From: Gossypium raimondii
Taxonomy: Eukaryota; Streptophyta; Magnoliopsida; Malvales; Malvaceae
DNA length: 64,000 nt
Assembly (NCBI RefSeq): GCF_025698545.1
Contig: NC_068570.1
Span: 5,642,001 to 5,706,000, forward strand
Direction of reading: 5' to 3'
Made by a program: the position numbers and the translations under genes
The notes under the pieces: generated by a model
Databases searched by the model: none
What the model was told of the DNA's origin: nothing
What the model saw: the letters and a program-made list of their open reading frames with translations, nothing else
In this document: in pieces, positions 1 to 13,445 of the stretch
Position numbering within the stretch: position 1 is the stretch's first letter
How the letters are laid out: each line of letters opens with the position of its first letter

Positions 1-741
1 TCTACCTATGGAGTCAGCTGCTCCAACAGCCAAGACTAGCCATCTCCTCAATTGGAATTGTAGATGACATAATAATCCTTCTAAGTATTTGAATCAAATG
101 CTCGCTTTGATTATTTTACGGGATTACAGACTCATTTAGATTATCTACTGAAGTAAATTGTGTTTCTTGTAATGTAAACGTTCTTACAGTGCCACTTATC
201 ATCAATCTGAACTTAGACAATCAATGAACTAATATTTGTTTGTCATAATTTCGCCATGTATGCAAAACATGAAATATAGGAGCACAAAATATATAATAGT
301 GAAATGTGAAATTAATTTTATTCATTTATTCATCGTTCAAATACATAAAAAATAATTACATGTTTATAACGATATGGAGACATTTTCCAACAAACTCATG
401 ATACCAACTCGGTTAGGGGCTTAATATAATTATAAATAGATATAGATAAATTAATATAAGTATAGATAATATTGACTAAAATATGGATTTCTAATTTTAA
501 AAAAATATTTTTATAGGTGTTGTGATCAATCATATGTTTTGTGTCATTAAGTTTTTCAAGTCTTATGTTTTGTGTCATTAAGTTTTTCGAGTCTATTATG
601 ATTATTGATTGATTAGTAGAACCATAATACCCATACGTGTTGAGATCCTTGTATGTTTTTTGGTAATTATCCTTGTAAAGTTTTATATATTTTGTAATGA
701 TTGTATATAATACTTAAACAAACATCCGTAAGTATATGATC
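1..741. other. AT-rich intergenic DNA
   Basis: No coding sequence is recognisable. The only local structure is a 31-bp unit (TATGTTTTGTGTCATTAAG core) present twice in tandem at 533-594. Confidence 0.6.
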
Positions 742-1890
742 CATAGCCAGCTCAGATGATGCCACCAATGCCCAAGCAAATTCAATAGCAAGTTTTCACA
801 CAAATGAGGTTGGTGAAACCCTTGCTGAACTTCGAGAAAAGACAAAGGGAAAACAGCCAATGGAGGAGTACACTGACCAGTCACAAGAGAAAAACACAAA
901 AGGGAAGCTCGTTCTAAACATAACCGTGATTTTGTGAAGGTAATACCCCATGACTTTGCTAATAATGATGCAAAGAAAAGATTGAATGTTGTGTCCAAAA
1001 GGAAGCTGCTATAGAACGACTCATTGTTAAATAATAATTTGAGAAATATGGGTTGATACATCTACTAGGTGCTACTCATTTGTTGAAATCATTTTTGTTT
1101 GCCAAGCCTTTTGTTTCATTAATTTTCTATGAGTTTTATTGCAACCTTTAGAATAGAATTGTAGATAAAAAATCAAGCCACTGTATGCAAGTCTATTTGC
1201 GGGGACAAGAATTCAATTTAAACCCTGATGTGATAAATACTGTCCTTGACCATCTTGGTGTTAAAGGCAAATGCACCAAAAAGTTTGATAAATTGCCTTT
1301 GTCATTACTGGCGGTGTTGTCAAAGCTTGGCCAGAAGGAGGGACACTATCACCCTCTCGTTTAACGATGAAGTATACAGTGCCCCATAAGCTTGCTCTCA
1401 GGAATTGGATGCCTTCTAAGAATAAGTCCTCAGTAAACAAGGACCTTGGGAGGTTGCTTTATAAGGTTGGGAAAGAAATTCGCATCAATCTTGGGAAAAT
1501 GGTTTTCAAAAAAATTGTAGCTCATGCTGAATCTTCAACTACAATAGAAATTCTTCCCTTTCCCTTCATTATTTCCCATATTCTTATGAGCCAGCACAAT
1601 GAGTTGATTTTTAAGGATGAGGTGACTGCTATTCCACAACCCTTCAAGATCCTTAACAAGTTGTTCTCTACCAACGGAGTGAATGATCTTGTTCACTTAG
1701 CTTTTATTCCTACTGATGTTGAGATAGATGAAGCACCAAATCCTTCAGTTGTGGCTGCTGAAACAGGAAACTCTTGGAACTTTTGAGGAGTGAGCTGGAC
1801 TCTTTATCAGTAGAGATGCAGAGACTTGCAGCGAAAAAGGCTAAACTTGCTGAGATTATTTGCAATCTAGAGAAGACACCCTGGTAGGGA
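742..1890 (+). pseudogene. Decayed env-like / putative plant transposon protein fragment
   Basis: Reading the plus strand in shifting frames gives pieces typical of the long hydrophilic proteins carried by some plant LTR retrotransposons (called envelope-like or putative plant transposon protein). Around 780-930 there is a Lys/Glu-rich stretch (ELREKTKGKQPMEE). Around 1185-1350 the piece QVYLRGQEFNLNPDVINTVL is followed by a frameshift. From 1367 to 1786 one frame stays open for 139 codons (KYTVPHKLALRNWMPSKN, then NLGKMVFKKIV and FPFIISHIL). Stops and frameshifts separate the pieces, so the gene is dead. No LTRs belonging to it were identified nearby. Family assignment is by remembered resemblance; that it is a transposon relic is fairly sure, the exact clade is not. 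Confidence 0.55.
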
Positions 1891-3234
1891 AGTTGATTTG
1901 GCCTTTTGATAAAAAAAAGGGGAGATGGAGTTTGTCAAGGGGAGTTCTTTGTTGTTGTTAGTGAGTTTGTTATTACTACAACTTTGAAGATTCTTTTATT
2001 TTGTTTCTTAGGAAAGATGAATAAATATGTTGCTCAGGTGTGAGCATTCACCTTGATGAACTTTTGTTTCATTTGTCTTCTTGTTCAGTGATGGATTTTC
2101 TTATGTTTATTTTTCAAGCATTATCTCTTGAGATCTTTGCATGGTGAAAGGGGAGTTATTATGTTTTGTAAAAAAGCTAAAGGGGTAGATTGTTGGGACC
2201 TTGGTTGTCCTCATAGTATAGTTCTTTCTCATGTTCGAACAGCTTCAAATATATGCTTTGTCTCCATGTCCTATCGCTTGTTTGAATAGCATGTCAGGAC
2301 AGACTTTTGGACAATTGGACATCTCTTCAAGACAACCTAAGTGCAAGTTTCCATTTTTTATTTTGATTTTCATGTGTTAACACTATTAACAAATGACCCC
2401 TAGACTACAATTTATTCTTTCGTCAATAATGTTGATCAATTTTGGAGAGGAATAGGAGGAAACATCGACTTTACTTATCTCAAGAACTTATCTTTATCCG
2501 GGTAGATTAAACTTTAGCTAATAAATTATTCGACTAATTGTTGAATACTCATTCACTAAACAAAACTTCATAGAGTAGAGTTGTTTTTCAAACTACATTA
2601 ACAAAATTTGCGTGCCTACTTCTCTTTTACTCTTTTTTGTTTATTGCCTTTGTTACAAAGTCGTGGTTCAAACTTCTGTTAAAATATCTATTGAGACATT
2701 AAATTGGAACAAAGGGGAAATAGGTTAATTTTTCTAACATTAACTTTTGATCCCAATTGAATCACCATATTCCTAATGCATTCAATACACTTCTTATTAG
2801 TTACAATCTCATTTTATTTTTATATCATTTCACTTTATAATTGACAATATGCTTTTTTTAGGATCTAATTAAAATTTTCTAAAAACTTCAAAGAAAAAAT
2901 CATAATTTCCTAAAATTTGGATGCCTTCCCTCAGGCTTTAATCGGTCCGCCTCTGCTTAACCATTCTTGACTGTTATCACCAAATTACTCATTTGTTTAT
3001 ACTTTGCTATTTATTAAGCCATTTCATTGTTTTAATGATTCCATCAATTTGGCTACCTCTCCCACTATTAATTAATTAATTCGTTACGCAAGATTGTCTA
3101 TTTATTAATGTTGTAGCCTTGACCAAATTCAGAACATGTCCATATACTAATCCATTAATTATCCAACTCTCTAACTCCATTTTTTTTGGTAAGTAAAACA
3201 AACAAATAAAACTAACTACGTAAAATTTCTCTGT
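1891..3234. other. Intergenic, no gene seen
   Basis: AT-rich sequence with no long frame and no clear repeat boundaries. Part of the left side could be the tail of the neighbouring decayed transposon. Confidence 0.5.
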
Positions 3235-3600
3235 GTGATTCTGTCAATAGAAGAAAGTGCTAGCACCTCCCTCGGAATTTCCTCAAATGTATCTTCAATC
3301 ATTGGTTTGTTCCCAACGCCATTTTGGCAAAGCAGCCAGCAATTTGGTTGCATTCTCTAGGAAGATAGTGAATGACCCAAGATCTTGCATTCATTAACAG
3401 GTGATGAATACGTCTAATGAGGACAGATCGTTCGAACTTGTCAGAGAAGAATCTTGAACGGTTTTGACCACCTCCACACTATCAACTTGAATCCTCACAC
3501 CATTATAATGTTTTGGATAAGCGTTAAACCATGAAAGATATCCCATAGTTCCATTGTTATTAATCAAACCTTCCATCAATCCTTTCTTGAATCTCTTAAG
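3235..3600 (-). pseudogene. LINE-type RNase H-like domain remnant
   Basis: The minus strand reads GTMGYLSWFNAYPKHY, then VRIQVDSVEVVKTVQ, then after a frame change pieces resembling the NATKLLAALPKWRWEQTN and EEIPREVLAL regions. These match the order of the RNase H-like (RVT_3) domain common in plant non-LTR retrotransposon proteins: the IQVDS acidic strand, then the N-x-x-AD-x-LAK helix (degraded here), then the C-terminal PREV tail. Several in-frame stops make it non-functional. No reverse transcriptase domain is visible next to it, so it is a 3' fragment. An alternative is a decayed host RNase H-like gene, which shares the fold. Confidence 0.5.
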
Positions 3601-5094
3601 TCATCATAACTCATTCCAATAATTTTACTAATTCATGCATATGTAATAATTGATTTAACTCTTTATCGCCTTGTACTTTGGTATTTTACAATCATTCATG
3701 ATAAACTTATTTATCGTATTTATATAAAAAGAATATAAAGGCCTCTATATTAGAGGTTAAATTGTATTTTTTACTTAAAAATAAATTAATCTCGACACGT
3801 TAAATTAAAGGAAAATTATTATTTTTTAAATTTCATTCATTTATGCAGTTAAAAGCGATGTGGCTAATGAATAATCAAAAAGTGACACCACGTATACCTT
3901 ATGCTATTGTGCAAAGACCAATTTTAATAATAAAACTGGATGAATTTTTTTACAATATAGAAACTAATTTATTCATTTTTTCAACTTATATATATACCCG
4001 TTCTATTAACTATATAATTCAAACCATTTACTAAGTATAACAAACTTATCACAAATCATCCCCAAAATTAATTGGTAAGTTTAGAATTGAAAAACACTTG
4101 CCTATTATTATTCCAATTCTTCTAAAATGCCTTCGAATTATTGGTCAATCTTTTTCAATCTCCTTATAGCTTTATCTACTTTCTCATCACTTTTTTTGCC
4201 TCACAATTTAAAATTGCAATATTAATTTCCAAATAAGATATACATAACATGAACTCCAATTTGTAAGCAAATTATGTAAATACATACTTTAACAATGTCA
4301 TCCCACCTTACTCACTAGCCAAATCTGGCTTGAACTCCCCAAGGTTTTCCATGGTTTCATTTGGCTAAGAAGAAGAAACCAATAAATTCTATTGATTTCC
4401 CCCCCTTCCCCCACACAATCCGTCCAAGCCAAAGAATAAGAAAAAGTAATATGCTTGCTCACACCCATCCATCCGTTGGCTTCACATGCACCCATAGGTA
4501 GGTGTGAACAATTCCCTTAGCCACCAATTCATGCTTAAGACACCTTGCACACATGTTTACCCCCACTTTTACGGCTTAGCAAATGAACCATTTAAATATC
4601 AAAACTAAGTTAGTGGAGTTATACATCATGGCTTTATATTTCCGCTTTCTACTTAAATTACACCATTAATTAATTGGTCAATTTCAACTTTAAGTTCCCC
4701 CACTTTCAATTAAATTTCAATTTAGTCCTTTCTCCATTTTTCATATATCCTCTTTCACACAAGTCCCTATGTTTATAATTATAATCAATAATAATATTAT
4801 TATTCTGAAAAGACGAAATTATATCATTGTATTCTCGAAATTTATTATTTATTCCAATAATGACTAGTTGTATGTTACATATAGAGGCACTAATGTATCT
4901 TGTAAATAACACATGACTTAATATAACATTTGTTGTAAGTTTATTGGTAAGATTTAACTCTTCTCCAACATGCAAACATTGGAATAGAATTAAATATATA
5001 TTTAGATATTTTCGAGGGACAATTGGTATGAGCTATTTTACTAAAATGTTTCACAATATTAATTAGTTGGGTATGTTGATGTTGATTTTATTGG
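3601..5094. other. Intergenic, no gene seen
   Basis: AT-rich with scattered C-rich stretches (for example around 4300-4500). I find no coding sequence, RNA gene or repeat boundary that I can support. Confidence 0.5.
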
Positions 5095-5570
5095 ATCTAC
5101 ATAAAGGACGATCTCAAACAAGATATTTATGTGTGGAGGTACATCCATATCATGGCATTCAATAAAACAATCATTAGTTACCATCTCTTCAAATAATACA
5201 GAAATTATTGCAATGTATGAGGTTAGCTAAGAGCGCATTTGGCTAAGGCTAATGGTCTAACATATCCAGAATATATGTAATTTATCTCTATAAGAAAAAG
5301 ACCCAATTATCTTATATGAAGATAATGCAGTATGTATAGCTCAATTAAAAGGAGATGGAATGAAACATATTTTGCTAAAATTATGCTTCTCTCATCATCT
5401 TAAGAAGAGAGATGGCGTAGAAGTTAAACAAACTCATTTTAGTGATAATTTTACAGATATGTTTATCAAGGCATTACCAACTTCGGCATTTGAAAGGTTG
5501 ATATACAAAATTGGAATACCTCGAATCAAAAATGTTGAGGGATATTGCCATTGGGGGGAGTTCAAAACAT
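5095..5570 (+). pseudogene. Ty1/copia polyprotein 3' end (RNase H) remnant
   Basis: Plus-strand frames give the C-terminal part of a copia-type pol: a GRSQTRYL piece near 5105, a degraded EIIAMYEA-like stretch near 5205, YEDNAVCIAQLKGDGMKHI from about 5315, then HFSDNFTDMFIKALPTSAF and ERLIYKIGIP. In copia elements this order is the RNase H domain with its conserved KHI and DxxTKALP motifs. At least two frameshifts or stops interrupt the first half, so it is a relic. The LTR that should follow downstream is not evident in the AT-rich sequence after 5600. Confidence 0.75.
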
Positions 5571-7119
5571 GTTGTACTCTTTTCTTTTAACTAATGTTTT
5601 GTCATATTGAATTTTTTTTGGTAAATGTTTTTAACGAGACAACTTACAATTGAAAATTATGTACTATTTTTTCTTCTTTAAATTTCTATCTCACAATTTT
5701 TTTTGATAAGATTTTAATAAAACAAGAAGTGTCATGATTCTTATTAATTGTGGATGTTAATAACCCTTCAAAATCCCATCAGTTTATGAGAGCAAATCCT
5801 ATAAGCCTAAAGATGTTTCAATATGCAATTAAATAAGTTTCAATGAAGACAATGAAATATTTAAGTAAGTCTTCATTTATTATTTGTAGCTATTTGAATA
5901 CAATGAGCATAAAGCATTGTGAATGGCCCAAGTAAATATATGAGAATTAGTTGGATAAATTTTAAAATTATATATAAATTTTAATTTAATATGTAATTTA
6001 AATTTATGATTTTAATTTGATATAATATTTATGCATATGAAATTTTGATTGTGGTTTAAATATGTATATAAAATTTTAATTTTAATTCAATTGTAGAATT
6101 TAAAGAAATAAATACATAAATTATTTTTATATTAGATAAATATAATTATTTTTGTATGTAACATATAAACATAAAATGACGTTATTTCAATAATTTGTGA
6201 AGATTGGATCAAATAAAATTTGTATATAAAATTACATATTAACCAAAATTTATGTATAGTTTTGAGATTTATCCATTTTTAGCTTTATATTTTCTTGTAT
6301 GTTGTTTAACATTCGTTAATATCACCTTATTATAAATATTTAATGTAATATTAAATACATTAAAAGTTATAAATTCAAAATATATATTAAAAATTATAAA
6401 TAATTATTTATACTACTATAAAAGTTTTAATTGAATTAGATGTAATGAATCACCTCAACATTAATTTAATCGGAAAAAATATTTAAAAATAAAATTAAAA
6501 CCATATCTTTTCAAATTAATGGTATTTTTAATTAATGTAGTTTCTAAATTAATACTTTTTTGACATAATGTTTAAAATTATCCATAGTCCCCCAAATCTA
6601 TAAATAGGAAGATAATAGGCTTCAGCGCACTCGAACATATGTCTTCCTGCATTGACAACCATACCCATACTAATCGAGCTAAAAATTCATTCGGGAAATG
6701 AATCTAATACTTAGTTAGCAAGATTGATGATATTATTTTACCAAGTGACCCCAAGATTCTTTCTTACTATTGTTAAAGAAAGTTCCAACAAAGCTGACCC
6801 TTTTACACGGTTACAGTCACACCATCGTTTTCAAAGCAGCAAATGCGAACAGCCGACAGAACACTGTGCCAATGCCATGTCATAAAGGCTTTTAGAATTA
6901 AACAAGTCTTTTTGAAAACCGACCAACACCTCAAGCCAATAAAGAGGCCTTGAAATGGGAATCTAGTTAGTGGCAAATTCCAGGAATTTCATTACCTTTT
7001 ATTTTTTTTTCTTTTGCAAAGCTCAGGATCCTCAAGAGAGAATCCTGTGCTTACCCTTTTCTATGGAAGATTTTATCAAGAAACAAGGAATCTGTTTCTT
7101 TATTACGTACTAACCCCAT
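5571..7119. other. Very AT-rich intergenic DNA
   Basis: 5900-6560 is extremely AT-rich with short poly-A/T and TAAAT motifs and no coding signal. 6600-7100 is more balanced, but no gene or repeat can be named. Confidence 0.5.
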
Positions 7120-7690
7120 TTGAATATAATGACAGCTAAAAAAGGAATACCTTGTTAGGAGGTGCTTTGGTCTGTGTTTTGAAGACTGTGAAAGTGGTAA
7201 ATGCTTTAAATGAAGTAGGAACATGAACATTGTTTGGCTTAGGCAATGAAAGATGCTGCTGACAATGGCTTGGCTAACACATCACCAATGTTTCTATCGC
7301 ACAAATTGAATTACCAGTCACCAATATGTCATCTATATACACAATATGGTATGTACGTAGTAGTGTCACCAGCTTTGCGAGTGACCAAAGAAGGATCAGC
7401 CTTTTAGGACTGAAATTGAAGCTTGCTAAGGAGTTGTTCTAGTTGGGTAAACCAATTGGGCCTGCCTAAGACCATATAAGGCTTTATGGGGTTACCATCA
7501 GAATACTGTTATTCAACATGTACAATTCTTCAAATAGATCACCATTATCAACTTGTTTGAGTGATCATTGATTGGCGGGTGCTAAGGACAGCAGTATGTC
7601 AACTAGAAAATCATGTAGTGGTACTTCCTTACAGGTGGTAAAGTTACCGATGACCATGTACCATTGGCCATGAGAGCATTCTGTTCTGGA
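7120..7690 (-). pseudogene. Ty1/copia reverse transcriptase remnant
   Basis: On the minus strand the pieces KALYGLRQA and CVYIDDILVTGNSI appear in the order expected for a copia reverse transcriptase. The first is the K-x-LYGLKQAPRAW block; the second is the catalytic Y-x-DD box, here YIDD. The frame breaks right after the first block, and a stop lies between the two. Flanking stretches are too degraded to assign gag, integrase or LTRs. It is in the opposite orientation to the copia RNase H relic near 5300, so the two are probably from separate insertions. Confidence 0.7.
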
Positions 7691-10599
7691 AGCACAACAT
7701 CTCTTCAAGCTACATTGTTAAGTGCTGCAGTTTGCACTTCCTGTATATATATCCCATTACAGAAGCTAAAGAAACTAACATTTCAGTGATCCACCAGCCC
7801 AGAAGAGGTGTTTATGGGCTGGACTGGATCTAAGCATAATGTTATTTTATGCTTGCCTTATTCCGGCTTTTAATTTTACTTAAATCTATTAATATTTAAA
7901 AATAGTTAACTCAAGTCTATTTTAGGTTCGCCCATATTATTTTTTAAAAGAATAAAATAAATATGTCATTTTAATTAAATATTTAATAATTTTATATATG
8001 TTTATTTATTAAAATTTTATATATAATTTTAAAAAAAATACTATTATTAATAGGAACTATATATGAACAACAATAATACAAATGATAAAATAAAGCACTA
8101 CAAACTAATGTACAAATGTCTTGTCTACAAAGTAATCTAAAAAAAAAAACAACAAATTGGCAGTAATGGCAACACTAGAATAATTCAAAAATAAACTAGA
8201 GATACATCAACTTGATCAAATCGTTGAAATTTGTATCTTAGCCTCGCCATCATCAAATCAACCTAATGATGAACACCGATCAACCAAGAAAAAACTGCCA
8301 AAAGCCCCAAGAGACCCACCACATCAGTGATGCACAAAAGGTCAAGTCTCAGATGGCCTATTCTTCTTCTCATCGTCTATGATCTATCATGATAAAACCC
8401 TTCAAGAACGACTAATAGACCTGGTGGCACCGTTATATTAACAAATTTCACATATACATTAGAACTTGACTAAAAATTTAAAGTAAAAATAAAACCACCA
8501 TTGCTTTTAAAAAAACGGAGTGGACAAAAAAAAACCTAAAAAAACGTAGACAAAATAAAACCATGAAATTATGGACAAAACCATGATAATGTGGACTTAA
8601 ATTTTAAAAAAAAAATTAAAACTGCAAAAAAAATTTTTGAGAAACCATGACCAGCTACTAGCCCAAAGGCCAACGCCGTCGCCGATGAAGCAAAGATTTA
8701 ATTTAAAAAAGTTAAGTATGAAAAGAAGAGGGTAGCTAACGTTTTTCTTAGAATATTCAATTCTCATACGATGATGCCATACATTTAAATTTTATATGTT
8801 ATAATTTACATAATATAAAATATTATAAGTTTAAAAATAAGTTAGATTAGGTTAGGCTCAGACTTTGGATTTTCAAGTTCAAACACGATTCACATTTTAA
8901 ACAGACCTATTTTTTTATTCAAATCCTCTTAAATTTCAAACAGACCTTCAAGTTTTAACATATAATCAACTTATGAACAAATCTAAAACCTAATATCTTT
9001 GTTAGATTAAACTCTGAAGCATTTCTCATCCCAAAAGTATGTTTTTAGTGGTTCAAAAATTCAATACTACACAAGTTAAATAATAAATGCAGAATAGTGG
9101 AAGCTTGCTTCAATCACAAGGGAAGGGTAGTGTGAAGAAGAAGCACTTTTGCTTGCTTTCTGATCACGCACTACAACAACCAAAGTTCTGCTACGTTTGC
9201 ATTGCAGAAAACTGTTGGTGTTTGGACATGTAAACTAAGGAGAATAAAATGAATGCAAAGAAGTTTGAACAAGAAGATGACTGAAAAAATCTCATATATT
9301 TCTCATTAAGATAATAAACATATATGTGACACAAGGCAGCCACATAATGTATAACTGCTCTCACTAATACTTGACTAAAACATAGTTTAAATTACACACA
9401 AAATGAAGTTGACATATCAGCTATTACATCACATCGGAAATCATTCAAATCAGCAACTAATCCTACTAACTCAAAGTCAAATTACAAATGAACAAAATGT
9501 TGCTGCTGCACTGCTTCAGCTTCAATGCTGGTCTGTTGTTGCATTGCAGGCCAAAGTTCAACAAAAACAAAATTTTCTCCTATAGACGAATGGTCTCATC
9601 TTTTAACACAAATTTGATAAATGGTGTCTTTTAAAGATGATTATCTAAATCATTCGAATTAAATTCTGAATTTAATTATTCTGGTATGAAAATAAGATGT
9701 ATATACTGAAGTTGACATTAATAAAATCCAAAGCCATCATTATTTTATGTAGAAACTAGGATTGAACCGATCCCATATGAATCCAGTTCAGATATTTTAT
9801 TTTCACCCATCATCTCCTCAACCTCCATTCTCAGAACATGAATGACAAATGATGACCCAATTGTCTTTGACTTTGTGATTGTAAGTAGATGCTTTGCTTG
9901 CTTCCCTCCCACATACCCTATGATGTGATGCCCCATAACTGCATGGAATTATTAATTAGTGTGGGCACTACTGGCATTGACACCGGGGCATATATTATGT
10001 ATATTGGTTCGATGACATTGCTCTATTATTGGCTCAAGGCAACTTTATTTAATCGTACCACACCCCTAAGACGCTAAAAGTGAATCAAAATTAATATAGG
10101 GTAAAGTTTGTGGTGAATTGGTCATTCTGCATACCCATAAAAACAAGCCAAGTTCCCTTTTTCTGTTTCTGGGGCAACACTGCTTAATGATTGTGATTTT
10201 TGAACTTCAAAGCTCAGATATGAAAAAAGTTACAGTCTGGCAACTCATAAAATGTAGCCAAAATGAATACCCCACCAGTTCCAGCATTTCAATTATTGTT
10301 TCAAATTCACTCACTATCTTTTCTTTTCTCATATTACAAATGGTTGGGAAAGCTTCAAATGTTTAAGATTCAAAATCATAATTTCCCATTTATTTTCAAA
10401 TTATTATTAACTTTTGATTCGAATGAAAAAAAATTATTAGATTTAAATTTTTCAATTTAAAAGTTGATATGAGTGTCTCAATTATGCTCTTCCAAAAAAA
10501 ATGGTATGAAATGTGCATCACAGTTATTTATATAAAAACTTTTTTTCTCCTATTTAGATTTTGTTAAAAAAAATATAGAGGTGATTTGTGGTCATGATT
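7691..10599. other. Intergenic; possible old MITE-like material, no gene
   Basis: 7780-8960 begins and ends with GGGCTGGAC/AGGCTCAGAC-type GC-richer stretches around an AT-rich middle, which might be a degenerate non-autonomous DNA transposon, but I cannot define its ends. 9000-10599 shows no coding sequence I can support. Confidence 0.35.
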
Positions 10600-10979
10600 T
10601 ACAACATGAGAGTAAGGAAAGCTACTAAGATGAAGGCAGTTCACACCATAAATAATACGAAGAGTCATTATGCGGGAAAGGCTATGAGAAAGAGTTTTTA
10701 CAGAGTAAGGTCACTTGCCTTTCCTCCACCCTTATGAGGAGTATTTATAAGGGAATAAGGGCTAGGCGTGGGTCCCAGTCATTAAGTTACCCTTCCTTTT
10801 GTGTGCGATGATAAGATATCATGTGTTAGGTTAGAGCACTGTTGGAGTCGAGTTGCATGAGACCGGACAAATTGTCTGCTGGATGTGATAGATTGATAGA
10901 TGTTCTTAAGAGCTCTTTCAATATATCTTCTACAGATTGTGTGGGTAACTTGGGGATGACACCCATGCGATTTTAAGGT
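10600..10979 (+). repeat. Dispersed repeat, copy interrupted by CACTA insertion
   Basis: This stretch aligns by eye with 21007-21362. Shared landmarks in the same order are TGAGAG..AAGGAAAGCTACTAAGAT, AGTAAGGT-ACTTGCCTTTCC, GAGTATTTATAAGG, AAGTTACCCTTC, GCGATGATAAG and AATATATCTTC. Identity is moderate. The CACTA element inserted at 10980 cuts this copy. Probably part of an old LTR retrotransposon. Confidence 0.55.
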
Positions 10980-10995
10980 CACTACACCAAAACAG

Positions 10996-11890
10996 GCTTT
11001 TAGCGGCATGTTTTGTGGCGTTTGAATGACAAACGCCGCAAAAAATCGACCATTAGCGGCGCATAGCATAAAGCGCCGCTAAAGATCTAGCATTAGCGGC
11101 GCTACTTGTAATACGCCGCAAAAGAACATCATTAGTGCCGTTTTCAAACAAAAACGCCGTAAAAAAAAGCTGACAAAACGCATCGTTTAATCTTCACGAA
11201 TAGCGGCAGTAGCGGCGAACTATAAAAACGCCACTATATAGCACAATTATCGGCGTTTATTTGTAAGCGCCGTAAAAAATGCTAACCAAAACGCATCGTT
11301 TGGTCTTGAGGTATGTTAGTATTTGTGGCACTTATGAAAAACGCCGCTATAGCATATTATCAGCGGCGTTTTGCACGAAACGCCTCAAAAAATGTTAACC
11401 AAAACGCATCGTTTGGTCTTGAGGTATATTAGAACTGGTGGCGCTAACTAAAAATGCCGTTATAGGATAGTATTAGCGGCGTTTTAAAACGCCGCAAAAT
11501 ATGTTAACCAAAACGCAGCGTTTGGTCTTGAGGTATATTAGAATTAATGGCGCTTCCAAAAAACGCCACTATAGGATAGTATTAGCGGCGTTTTGTACGA
11601 ATCGCCGCAACATATTTTAACCAAAACGCAGCGTTTGGTCTTTAGGCATATTAGAGTTAGTGGCGCTTAGGGACAAATGCCGCTATAGCATAGTATTAGC
11701 GGCGTTTTATAGAAAACGCCGCTAAAGCAAAGTATTAGCAGCGCTGTGTAAGAAACGCCGCAAAGTATCTTAACCAAAACGCAGCGTTTGGTCTTGATGT
11801 CTATTAGAATTAGTAGCGCTCATGTAAAAGCTCCGCAAAATATCTTAACTAAAACGCATCATTTGGTCTTGAGGTATAGAGCGAATAGCG
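10996..11890. repeat. Left subterminal TAGCGGCG array of CACTA element 1
   Basis: Alternating GCGGCGTTTT and AACGCCGC motifs form many potential hairpins. Between about 11280 and 11860 a longer unit of roughly 110 bp recurs, marked by AACCAAAACGCA(T/G)CGTTTGGTC followed by TTGAGGTATATTAGA. Copies have diverged by point changes and small indels. Confidence 0.8.
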
Positions 11891-11896
11891 GCGTTT

Positions 11897-12372
11897 GATT
11901 TAGGGTATTAGGTTTTAAGGTATAATGTTTATTATTTTTGTATTAGTTTTTGAGTTTAGGGTTTACGATGTAGGTTTAGTATTTTCGATTTAGGGTTTGA
12001 GAGTTTGGTGATTAAGGTTCAGTGATTATTATAAGTTAAAGTTTATCGTATATGGTTTAGGGTTTTAAGGTTAATCATTATATAATGTTTATTATTTTAT
12101 GATTGGAGCTTTGAGTTTAGGGTTTATGATGTAGGTTTACTGTTTTGGGTTTAAGGTTTGGGAGTTTTGGGTTTAAGGTTTGGGGTTTGGGTTTGGGGTT
12201 TAGGCCGCTTTAGTCATGTTAAGAGGTTAGTGTTCAAGGCTTATAAGAGGTTAGTGTTTTAGGGCTTGATGCTTGTGGTTTACGGTTTGCAGTTTATAAT
12301 TTAATATTTAGAATGCATGGTTTTAAGGTTTGGGCGATTTAGGGTTTATGGTTACGAGTTTTAGGGTTTAAT
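11897..12372 (+). repeat. Degenerate telomere-like TTTAGGG tract in CACTA element 1
   Basis: The tract is dominated by GGTTTAGGG/GTTTAGGGTTT variants (for example GAGTTTAGGGTTTA occurs more than once), related to the plant telomere repeat TTTAGGG. The heptamers are irregularly spaced and imperfect. A similar tract lies in the corresponding place of the other CACTA element (44815-45390). Confidence 0.7.
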
Positions 12373-12839
12373 GACTTTTTTGGTACCAAATTAAAAAAAT
12401 GACAAATACGTATTGTTTTTTAATTATTATTATGATACTAGGGTTCTAATTGACAGAGATGATAAGTTTACAAATTGACGAATGGCATATTTATATGATA
12501 TATATGATGAAAAAACAAATTACTTAATTGTGTTATTTACATATATATTAATAATTTATATATTCACTTAAAAATAGAGTATATATGATTTTAAAATTAT
12601 AATACATTATTTGAATACTTCAAAGTATTAATAATTAATAATTTTGAATATTGATAATATTTAAATTATACACTCTCTAAGATTTATAAAATTTATAAAA
12701 TTTTAACAATTGAAAATAATAAATTTGTATAAAATTTTTTAAATAATATTAATAATATTAATAATGTCATAATTTTAATGTATCAATTAAAAATAATGTC
12801 TAGAAGAATGTATAAAAAATATATAAAAAATCTAAATAT

Positions 12840-13445
12840 TAGCGGCTTTATATAAAAAACTGAAGCAATACAGCACCGTTTCGTTGACGAGTTAAAGATT
12901 AGTGGCGTTTTTTGTCAAAACGCCGCAGAGGTTGTGAAAGTAGTGGCGTTTCTCCGTAAGCGCCGCAAATATTATAATATCGAACGATGTCGTTTTCATA
13001 GTAATAAAAAGTTAATCGTTACTGGCGTTTTGATTTAAAACGCCACAAAAATCTAAAATTAGCGGCGTTTTTTAGTAAACGCCGCAAAGAACATAATAAA
13101 AATTAAACGAAACGGCACCGCTTCGTTGACGAGTTAAATTTTACTGGCGTTTTTATAAAAATGCCGCAAAAGTTGTGAATGTAGTGGCATTTTTATGTTA
13201 GCGCCGCAAATGTTAAAAATATAATACGTTGCCATTTTTAACATAAATAATATTAATATAAATTTAATCCGTGGCGGCGTTTTGAAGTGAAACGCCAGAA
13301 AATATAAACATTAGCGACGCTTGTTCGTAAAACGCCGCAAAGTGCATGTTAAAAATTTAAGAAAACGACACCTCTTCGTTACGGAGTTAAAATTTAGTGG
13401 CATTTTTTATAAAAACGCCATAAAATTTAAAGTGATAACGACGCC
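12840..13445. repeat. Inner GCGGCGTTTT array preceding the cargo of CACTA element 1
   Basis: A second block of GGCGTTTT..AACGCC hairpin units begins after an AT-rich spacer (12380-12835). Units of about 200 bp include CGTTGACGAGTTAAA and recur at roughly 12890 and 13120. The block ends where the cargo region starts. Confidence 0.7.

Noticed and set aside
11897-12372. TTTAGGG-rich tract as a true telomere or chromosome end
   Set aside because: The repeats are degenerate and interrupted, lie inside a transposon with defined ends, and a similar tract is present in the second element.
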